Shown here piece after piece: positions 9,914 to 17,964 of a stretch of 60,000 nt of DNA. The notes beneath the pieces were generated by a model that ran no database searches, was not told the DNA's origin, and saw only the letters and a program-made list of their open reading frames with translations. The stretch is from Cristatella mucedo (Eukaryota; Bryozoa; Phylactolaemata; Cristatellidae), in contig WPIO01000005.1 of assembly GCA_009760855.2 (NCBI GenBank), positions 7,786,001 to 7,846,000 on the forward strand, in the 5' to 3' direction. Position 1 is the stretch's first letter. Every line of letters starts with the position of its first letter. A program made the position numbers and the translations under genes.

Positions 9914-10589
9914 AAACACAATCCCGGCTAGGGATTTGTGCTGTGATATAGTATTAGGGTTAAGCGCCTAAACCTATGAGGCCGAGGGAGGGACTGTTTT
10001 TACTTAGCAAAAGTACCCTTAGTTTATCTGCCTTTGAGTGACAGTGGACGGGGAAGCGCGCTTCTCCGGTTCTCGGATTCAGGTGAAGCAGCGATCGGGA
10101 CATGAGGGCTTTCTGTGGAAGCTGACACACGCCTGAACCTACTTCACTAGTCGGGAACCTTGTTGTTCGTGCCGTCCGTTTATATAGGTCGCGCCCCAGT
10201 ATAGATGAAGGTGACATAAGTATGGGGAAGCATTTTCCCGTAGGAGTGTTTGTCTCGGTGAGAGCTTTTGAGGAGTGTGGCCGTAAGGCCGAACTAGACC
10301 CCTGATAACGTTGCACGCTTGCGAATAAAGTTCGATAAAATGGCCTATTACTTATTTGCAACTCGATTCAGAGCACGCAGAGGAACTCAAACCCTCAAGG
10401 TAGCAATAGGTACGATCTCACCTGAGATGCTCTAGGTGGGGTGACCTACCAATGCACGCTCACGCTCCCAACCGCCAGTAGAGAGTGGGCGACGCACTGC
10501 AGCAGTGGTGAAGCCCGCCCAGTGCCATCGTCTCCATGAGAGCGTTCGGCGTTACAACCAACCGGTCTCTTATGGTTGGTAGTATCTCA
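9913..10589. other. Unassigned; contains a TATA-like box and AATAAA in LTR-like spacing
   Basis: At about 10168-10177 a tttatata box follows a GC-rich stretch, and aataaag occurs about 150 bp downstream at 10324. This resembles the promoter and polyadenylation layout of a solo LTR, but I cannot find matching direct-repeat ends or a second copy in the window. A 133-codon minus-strand frame at 9960-10361 matches nothing I know. Confidence 0.2.
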
Positions 10590-11850
10590 GTCTGAGACTA
10601 GACAGTATTGACGGAAGCGGGCAAAGATCATTCCAGGAACCACTGAAGTACGGTTTACCTCTGGGTTCCACGCTGGTCAGGTTGCATTTATGGTTTATAT
10701 TCATTCTCTTGACACTGTGATTGCAGAACACAATCTAGGCTTTCACTTCTATGCAGACGGCACTCAGATGTACTTTTGTTTTGATCCCTCCCAGTTCTCT
10801 AGCAGGTCAAATTCTCTCAACTACCTTGCTGCATGTAGTGATGGCATCCGAACATAGATGGCAGCACAATTTATGAAACTGGATGGTGATAAAACCAATT
10901 TATTAGTCATGAAAAAACTGACTTGGCAATGGTAAAGCTTAGCACTCAAAATCGGCTCTTCTCGCATATCTCTTGTAGCATCCGCACTAAATCTACATGT
11001 CCTGTTGTGTTGTACCTAAGCACTAGACAAAAATATTACCTCCTCAGCCAAACCTGCTGCCTATTTGGAGCTATGCGAGATTGCACACATTTGGGCTTGC
11101 TTAGACAGGGGTACTAAATCCGAATTGATCCATACATTTGTGGCATTTCGTCTCGAATTCTGCAACTTACTGCTTGCTGGTCTAAGAGCCTTTGAAATCA
11201 AGCGCTTATAGTTAGTGCAAAAATCTGCAGCTAGGCTTGTCTGCCATGAGCGTCGCATTTGTCACATCACACCCCGACGTGCACTGGTTCTCAATTAAGC
11301 AGCGTATCTTCAACTTCAAGGTTCTGTCGATCCCGTTCAGATCCCTTCATTCTCTGGCTTCAGCCTACACATCAGAAGTACTTTCCCACCAGGTTAGGCA
11401 TTCTACCGCTCACTTTTTGGACTCACATCGCTTAGTAATGCCTTGTAACAGCCCTAAACTCTTTGGAGACCATGCCTCCTCTTTGTATGCCTCCAAAGCA
11501 TTCAGCTCACTTCAAACTGACGTCACACAATTTTCTGACTTGGCAAAAAAGCTTTTAAAAAGAAAGAAGCTAAAATGAAGATTTTTCTCACAGCCTGTGG
11601 CCGGTTCTTGTTATTTGTTCTGTCTGTGCTTATGCGAAATAAAAATGCACACGTTACCAAAAAAACATTTTTTAATGCTGAAAACATGCATGTTACCTTT
11701 AACTAAATTATGCTTGCTGACAGTATGCATGTTCACACTAAAAGTTTGATCATGCTTCCTCTCCACAGCAGGTTTAAGGTGCCTATGAAGAGATTATGTT
11801 CGCGGAGCCTGCTTAAACATGTGTTATTGTAATTTTAATTTGGCTCTAGC
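10590..11850 (+). mobile_element. Family A LINE, decayed reverse transcriptase to 3' end
   Basis: The copy starts near the RT palm (Q-G motif region), keeps a degenerate YADG (normally YADD) box followed by CFDPSQ, the KLDGDKTNLLV-like block and the C-terminal LVQKSAARLVC region, and ends with a mutated stem-loop and no clear TTA tail. Multiple stops and frameshifts make it non-functional. Confidence 0.8.
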
Positions 11851-12254
11851 GAGTTAGAGCCTCAAATTGCCACTCTATTTCTGGCACTCTCCCTTAGTTT
11901 CTTGAATTTAACAACTCAAGCATTGTCTTTTAATCTCAGAACATTTCCCTGACATTCGGATGCTTACTATAATTATCTAGCTGTAGATTGTTCTCTCGCT
12001 CAAAGAAACCTGTCAAATCTATGCTCAGCTACTCTATGCTTAGCGCATCAAAACAATCTCAATTCTTAATAGCTCTACACTAATAAAAACAATAATAGTT
12101 CGTTTGCATTGCTTCAAAAGAGAAGTTATTACCTGGCCAAGTACTTTGAGCTCACTAAATGAGAATCAGTAGGCAAAGGTTAGTGACGTGCAGGCCATTA
12201 AGCAGGCAACAATAAAACAGTGTCGTGCTTAGGCCAGAATGCTGAAGTAAGCAT
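11851..12254. other. No gene seen
   Basis: AT-rich DNA following the Family A copy; no feature recognised. Confidence 0.5.
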
Positions 12255-12480
12255 AAAGACACTTATGGCAGCCGGCTGGAAAAGTCTATGGAAAGTAACA
12301 CGCAACGATTCTTGCATATGCTTCCGACCAAAGTACAATTGAACGAAAAACACATGTTAACTGGGATGGGGAAGCTGAACGGAACATAAGCACCTTTAGC
12401 TGGGACTTAAAAGATGCAAGGTCATTGCAGGTACTGAACATACTCGGGAGCGACGTCCAGACTTTTTGGCACATTTAAGC
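12255..12480 (-). mobile_element. LINE C-terminal fragment, diverged family
   Basis: The minus-strand peptide CQKVWTSLPSMF ... NDLASFKSQLKVLMF parallels the conserved LINE C-terminus APKAWNSLP ... DLTTFKRNLKTHLF, but it is too diverged to place in Family A or B. A similar NDLASLKSHVKTNLL stretch occurs at 39.5-39.7 kb, suggesting a third, older family. Confidence 0.55.
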
Positions 12481-13214
12481 TAAAAGCTCGATCATCACAA
12501 CATTTCAATGGTTTTCTTGGGACGGCAAGATGGCTAGACGCCGAGGATCAGGTGGTGCACCCTGCAGGAACAAGGAGGTGAGCAAGGTGCGTGGGATACT
12601 AGCGAGTGACGTGACCCGTACCGGACATACCGAGGAACGTGAAAATCTAGAAAGCGAGCAAGTGGAGCTCATACAGAATGGAGGCAACGTAGCAGCTACG
12701 CGTTTGACGACAGAGCAGACAAGCAGCTGAGTTTTGCACCAGTTGCAGACGCTTTTGGTCGCATGCCGGGAGTCCTCAATGATTAGAATTAGAATAATCT
12801 AGATGTCGCTCATAGACGTGAGCTAGTTTGGCTGCACTACTCCTTTGTAAGAATTTCCTGAGTTTGGTGATGCTCTTTAGCTGTCAGTAGGCCTACTTGA
12901 TAGCGGAGGACATGCTCTTATTTAATGGCGAGTCGTTTTATAATATTAATCCTGAATCAATGTCCAGACGGCTCTACGGCCCATAAGACCTTTATCAGAT
13001 CTATGCCCTCAATGCTTAGCTTCTCTGTGCTCTTTATAATTAGCAGCTCTATACCCACTGTGCCCTTCAGCCACTATATGAACTCTATACTCTTAAGGGG
13101 ATGTATGACACCTATGCTTGGCAGTTAAATGCAAGATGAAAACATAAGCCACTCTAAAGTGTTCCAAGGTTAGAAGTGTGCTAAAGTCAGATTGAAAATC
13201 TTCATTCGTTTTAG
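12481..13214. other. No supported gene upstream of the first visible Ig exon
   Basis: A 67-codon ATG frame at 12530-12730 and a hydrophobic-start frame at 13006 (MPSMLSFSVLFIISS) are present. The second looks like a signal peptide but has no phase-1 donor that would join it to the exon at 13215, so the 5' end of the Ig gene remains undefined. Confidence 0.4.
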
Positions 13215-13487
13215 TCTATAATGCGACATTCGTTTCCCTAATTCTTCCTGATGGACCCATAATAAGTTTTCGTCGATACAACGTCACTTGCATTGCGAGC
13301 AAAGCTGAAATGACTTTGTCTCTGGATGACAACCAACTGCCACTGACAGGAGTACTTGGTTCCCAAGGATACTACCTGGCAACTTATGAGATTATGGCGG
13401 ATATCTGGCAGGATGGACTTCCTGCGAGCTGCTACATTGTGAGTCGCGGAATTACTTTCACTGATAAGAAGATAGTCAGCGTCTACT
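13215..13487 (+). CDS. Ig-superfamily receptor, exon coding Ig-like domain 1 (of those visible)
   Basis: This 273-nt exon lies between acceptor cattcgttttag|TC and donor T|GTGAGT and is phase 1 on both sides, the classic arrangement for Ig domain exons. It codes for about 91 residues. The first conserved Cys is in RYNVTCIAS (residue ~26) and the second in LPASCYIVS (~75), with plausible beta strands between. The usual core Trp about 12 residues after Cys1 is absent; a Trp lies near Cys2 instead (DIWQDG), and the DxxxYxC motif is not kept, so the domain is atypical. YNAT and YNVT are potential N-glycosylation sites. It would form part of the extracellular region. It is the first of eight chained exons; upstream exons are not identified. 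Confidence 0.75.
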
Positions 13488-13614
13488 GTGAGTCGCATTT
13501 TGCTTATATATTTGAATAGTCAAACCTTTGTCGCTCAGCAAGTGCCTGTTAAGCTCAGTCGGGAGCGCCGTTCTGTGTACGTAATCACACGTATGCTCCG
13601 TTCTCGCTTTTTAG

Positions 13615-13896
13615 ACGGGCCTCAGTTTGAGCCTATATTTGCGACTGACCAGAGAAACTTTATCGTCAAGCCTGAGCAGAACCTTCGCGCTTGGTGCAGC
13701 GGAGCAATGTCTAATCCTCCAGCCACGTATTCTTGGAGTACTCCGTCCCAGATTAAAGCTCAGCGTCTTGCAGACGGAGGAATCAATTTTATCACGAGCT
13801 CAAACATGACAGATTATGAGGTGGCATGCATGGCATACAATCGCTACACGATGATAAGTGACACAATTAGCTATCGATTTACCCTGCTACGAGGAG
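13615..13896 (+). CDS. Ig-superfamily receptor, exon coding Ig-like domain 2 (C2 type)
   Basis: This 282-nt exon is separated from the preceding one by a 127-bp intron. It follows a strong acceptor (ctcgctttttag|AC) and ends at GAG|GTACAA, phase 1 on both sides. The 94 residues form a canonical C2-type Ig domain: LRAWCSGAMSNPPATYSW carries the first Cys and the core Trp, and MTDYEVACMAYN carries the DxxxxC-type motif with the second Cys. NMT is a possible glycosylation site. The NPPATYSW and YEVACMAYN strings are typical of nephrin/Kirre/hemicentin-like adhesion proteins, but I cannot assign a specific family. The phases match the neighbours exactly. Confidence 0.85.
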
Positions 13897-14114
13897 GTAC
13901 AAAAAACGTAATTCCATTTACTCACCTGCTGAAACTTAAGTGCTTATACATTTTTTTTGCCTTGGTTATTATCTGGCGTTGAGATTGAAATGAATCGAAA
14001 GAAATGCGAGTTCAGAAAGCACATTGATTATCACCGTAAAGTTACCTTTGCAACCTGAAACAGAGTAGAATCCCGAGATACCTCGGCAACTTTCCAATTC
14101 GTGGAGGCTACCGA

Positions 14115-14310
14115 CACCTAAGCCCCAAGCCCTAAACCCTAAACCCTAAGCCAAAGCACTAAGCCTTAAACCCTAAACCCTAAAGCTTAAACCCTAAACC
14201 ACAAGCCCTATACCCTGAAACCCGATCTCTGAACCCGGAACCCTGAACCTTGAACCTTGCACACCGCACCCTGAACCCCAGACCCTGAACCCTGAGCCCT
14301 GAATCCCGGA
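14115..14310. repeat. Degenerate interstitial telomere-like array (CCCTAAA / CCCTGAA)
   Basis: About 200 bp are built of 7-nt units. The left half is mostly ccctaaa with ccctaag and cccaagc variants; the right half drifts to ccctgaa. The units read in one direction. The 7-nt CCCTAAA unit differs from the usual animal 6-nt CCCTAA. The array lies in the 7.9-kb intron after the second Ig exon. Confidence 0.85.
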
Positions 14311-14871
14311 GACAAATTAACTCGTGCATGCATAGTCGTTCACACATACGCACATGCACACTGCATAGCTCTCAATGAGTCCGTTACAAAAAATTAAAGG
14401 ACGACCGACAGCACTTTCTTAATAGTTAGTGTCGGCTTCGTGAAATTATGAAGTTTTGCTTCGGAAACATGGCTTTTTCATGCTTCGAGTCACGAGCCTT
14501 GGGCATATTGAGAAAGCAGAATTTAAGGCTTGCACACTGGTGTGTACTTTAATAATGCTTGGATATGTCATCTCTGTCCACATACAAAAAAAGCTTCACC
14601 AATTTTTGATCGTTATGCAGCAGAGCTCTTTACTAAGATTTTAAGACATTTGGTACTCAAAATTGGGAACTAACATCCTCCAGTAATGGAAAAGAAGAAA
14701 CTTAATAAGATTGGCTGAATTAGGACTGAAATGTTATTAATAACACTTCAATAAATAATGATAAATAATAATATAACACGATGAAGTTCAAAGTGAATTA
14801 AATCTCTCGTTAGGAAGTTTATTAAATAAATAAATAAATATTATCTTATTTAACAGCCTCTTAAGTAAAGC

Positions 14872-15012
14872 GACGGAAGAGCCTTTACGGCTATCGCCGC
14901 AGCTTGCAGTAGCACTAAAGGATCGCCCACCGTAGGATTCGAACCTACGACCTCGGGACCGAGGTGATGAAAAGCAACCACCTTATATAATGTGCCATCA
15001 CCGGTCACCCTT
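14872..15012 (-). repeat. tRNA-derived SINE
   Basis: On the minus strand the sequence has an RNA polymerase III A-box-like stretch (14981-14997) and a perfect B box, ggttcgaatcc (14935-14945), the latter inside a fully paired T-arm. The acceptor stem does not pair, so this is not a tRNA gene. Downstream, the gatcctttagtg ... ctgcggcg ... gtaaaggctcttc body matches the SINE copies at 37596-37722 and 47036-47145. Confidence 0.75.
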
Positions 15013-15184
15013 ATTAAGGCCGGTAAGAAAGGAAATGATCTTATTTGTGCCAGGAACTGCACGATTTCACAAGGTTTAAACACTTAAATGGTACAGTTCA
15101 TAACGACAAAGCTCAAGCTGTTAGAATACTGTATATAGAAAACCTAACCCTCAAAAGACCGAATGTGGCGAGAAAATTGGTAAA
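15013..15184. other. No feature seen
   Basis: Short AT-rich spacer between a SINE and LINE fragments. Confidence 0.4.
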
Positions 15185-15560
15185 TTCATATCCATCGAGT
15201 TCATCACCAAGCACAACCTAGTCTTTCATTTGTATGCAGACAACAAACAGCTGCGCCAGTGATGTCATTGCTCTGCCTTCCAGCGCATGAAAAGTCACGC
15301 TTGAATAATATTAGGAAAATGTCACAAATTAAATGACAATGTTACATAAAAAATGCTAGTGTGGGAAAACTCTAGTATTGTGCAGAAATTTAAAATCCTA
15401 ACACATAAAAGAAGCTCAAACATGATATTTCTTGCGGAATCTGGACAAACGCAAACAGGGTGTACGGTTCAAGATCGACTTTTCACCGGACCACCAGATC
15501 GATCACCAGATAACCACACCAGCTTCACAGTCAAGTATGCCAACTGTCTGCTAGGTAACT
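15185..15560 (+). mobile_element. Family A LINE, scrambled RT fragments
   Basis: Two short pieces are recognisable: caccaagcacaacctagtctttcatttgtatgcagaca (RT YADD region, written here as an approximate span near 15206-15243) and accacaccagcttcacagtcaagtatgcc-like sequence near 15512-15540 (DDHISSTVKSAY region). The intervening sequence is rearranged or decayed. They probably belong to the old copy continued at 15600-15855. Confidence 0.6.
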
Positions 15561-15599
15561 TTAAAAAATCGTGCCAGCTAAGACGGGGATACTACGTCC

Positions 15600-15855
15600 A
15601 CGTTGTTCCACTTAGTTGTGGCATCTCATTTAAACTTCTGTAACTCACTATTTGCAGGCCTATAGGCATATGCAAATTAGGCAGTTACAGTTAGTGCAAA
15701 ACTCTGCATCTAGGCTTATCTGTCGTGAGCGCCACGCTTGCCACTTTACACCATTTCTCATAAACCTGCGCTGGATTTTCATCAAGCAGCCTAGAGACTT
15801 CAAGATTTTTGCCACTCACTTTAAGGTTCCTTAATTCTCTTGCTCTAACTATATT
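15600..15855 (+). mobile_element. Older Family A copy, left half (split by nested insertion)
   Basis: The segment codes for degenerate versions of LQLVQNSASRLICRERHACH ... and FKIFATHF, and stops at the triplets corresponding to LHSMAPA. The continuation (AYLSD ... onward) is found at 16693-17070, on the far side of a fresher Family A copy. Confidence 0.75.
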
Positions 15856-16692
15856 CCAAAGCGACCTCTCGTTAGACGACCACATCAGCTCCACAGTCAA
15901 ATCTGCCTATTTTCGGCTTCATAACATTGCTAAAATTCGGGCTTGTTTAGATAAGGATACCACTTCCAAGTTGGTCCATGCATTCGTGACATCCCGTCTC
16001 GACTTCTGAAACTCACTGCTTACTGGCCTACCAGCATGTGCGATCAGGCGATTGCAGCTGGTGCAAGACTCTGCAGCTAGGCTTGTCTGCCGTGAGCGTC
16101 GCAGTTGCCACATTAATCCACATCTCGCCGACCTGCGCTGGCTACCAGTCAAGCAACGGATTGACTTCAAGGTTTTGTCGCTCACTTTTAGGTCTCTTCA
16201 TTCTATGGCTCCAGCCTATCTTTCAGATATACTACCCCATTAGGCCAAGCATCGTACCACCCGCTTTTTGGAATCCAACAGTCTAGAAATACCTCGTACA
16301 AACCTTAAATCCTTTGGAGACCGTGCATTCAGCTCGTATGCCCCCAAAGCCTGGAACTCTCTCCCGACCTGCGTCAGAACATCCCATGATCTGACCACAT
16401 TTAAAAGAAACTTAAAAACACACCTATTTAGGACAGCATTTAGTGGGTCCCTGTGATTCGTCCTTGACGTGCTTATGCGTGCTGACACTGTGCATGCTGC
16501 CACTAACCACATTTGCATGCTGACCCTGTGCATGTCACCTCTAACCATATTATTCATTTTGTTTGTTTTTCAAGCATGATTTTACTTACTATTCAATTGC
16601 ATATCACTTTGCAGCTAATGTAAAGCGCCTAGAAAGAGATTAAGTTCTCCGAGGGCGCTTTATCAAGTGCAATGTTATTATTATTATTATCA
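15856..16692 (+). mobile_element. Younger Family A copy nested inside an older one
   Basis: A 5'-truncated copy runs from the LSLDDHISSTV-encoding block through the C-terminal LKTHLFRTAFSGSL and stop, the 3' untranslated block, the stem-loop (16621-16662) and a (TTA)n tail. Only a few stops (for example TGA for a Cys codon near 16010, TAG near 16241) break the frame. It is nearly identical in sequence to the minus-strand copy at 17965-20690, indicating recent activity of the same subfamily. Confidence 0.85.
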
Positions 16693-17070
16693 CCTATCAG
16701 AATAACTCAAAAATTAGGCGAGGCATCGTATCATCCGCTCTTCTGACTCAAACCATTTAAGAGTGCCTCAAAAAAATCTCAAATCCTATGGAGGCCGCGC
16801 CTTTAATTAACACGCACCCAAAGCCTGGAGCTCGCTTATAACTACCTGCCGTCGCATCCCCTGACTAGACGCCGTTTGAAGCTTGAACGCACATGTTTCT
16901 CAAAGAATTTACTGAGTCCTTGGGAATTGTTGGTTGCGTTTACGTTTGCTAATGCTGTGCGAGTTAGCACTCACCATATTGAGCTTGTTTTCTTTTCACG
17001 CATCTAAATTGCCTAGAAAGTGACTTCACTCTCCGATGGCACTGAAGAAAGTTACTATAATTGTTAGTAG
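16693..17070 (+). mobile_element. Older Family A copy, right half
   Basis: It resumes with cacctatcagaataactc (normally cctatctttcagatatactac), continues through AKHRTTRF-like and APKAWSSL-like blocks and ends in a mutated stem-loop (ttgcctagaaagtgacttcactctccgatggcac). Divergence is much higher than in the copy inserted between the halves. Confidence 0.75.
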
Positions 17071-17964
17071 CCAGCAAGCTTTATGCAAACCTGAAAAGAA
17101 CAAGCGAGAAGCATAGTGGAAGTAGGACACAGAAAAGAAAGTCATCAACACGGAATTATCTCGACAGAAAACAGTCACAGATCAAGCAGCAAGACACAGC
17201 GGCATGCAATTGCCAACAAAATGTGAAGGAAGTTGAATAGCACGGGGCTAGCAGAGCAAGAGTATATACTCCAAAAATATACTTGTCTTTAAAGATTAAT
17301 TTCAAGAAACTACTGAGAAGATTGATTTATTAATCAAATGTTTTAGGCTACCTTTAAATAGAAAGAGATTTGATATAAATCCAAAGTTCTAATAATTTCT
17401 ATATTAGAAAAAGAATTGAAAATAACTCAACCAATTTCTTACACGGAATTAAAACAGAAGAAAAATATATAAAAAAATATATAAAAGTATCACATTTATA
17501 GATCTCTGCCTCACGTGTGACTTGCATATTAATATGTAGAAGCTTCTAATGGCGAGCTAAACGTTTTCAGTTTGTTGAGGTAGATGCTTGTGAATTTTAA
17601 ATTATTTAATTTTCAGTGTATCTTTGTGCATTGTAAATTGCATAAATGAGCCAAAACTGTATGGATCAACGACAATAATCAAATATGACTTCAGCTCTGC
17701 TTTTGCACAACCGCAGTTGCTTATCTTTGATTTCGGTTACATAAGTTTTGTTTTAAATGTCCTTAAACCTCTCTGACATATAAATTATTAGATATTGTCT
17801 GAAGCACAAGAAATATATAGCAAGACGTAGCCAAACAATATCGAAAATGCACTAACTCATTTTTTGTTAGATGAGCTGAACTCACATTTGAAATTTCAAA
17901 CTGATCCATGCAATGTTGGCTGAGTTATTGAATGTACAAGGCGAAAAGCTGCACTAATAACAAA
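17071..17964. other. AT-rich intron sequence, no feature
   Basis: Strongly AT-rich DNA without long open frames or recognised repeats. It separates two Family A copies in opposite orientation. Confidence 0.5.

Noticed and set aside
9590-9931. Cys/Val and Thr/His repeat frames
   Set aside because: Produced by the (GT)n microsatellite.
12530-12730. A 66-codon gene starting MARRRGSGG
   Set aside because: No domain, no splice or promoter support, and overlapping frames on both strands.
13006-13128. Signal peptide exon (MPSMLSFSVLFIISS) for the Ig receptor
   Set aside because: Hydrophobic start looks right but no donor leaves it in phase 1, as the exon at 13215 requires.
14872-15012. A functional tRNA gene
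   Set aside because: The T-arm and B box are good, but the acceptor stem does not pair and the anticodon arm is wrong; the extended body is shared with other SINE copies.
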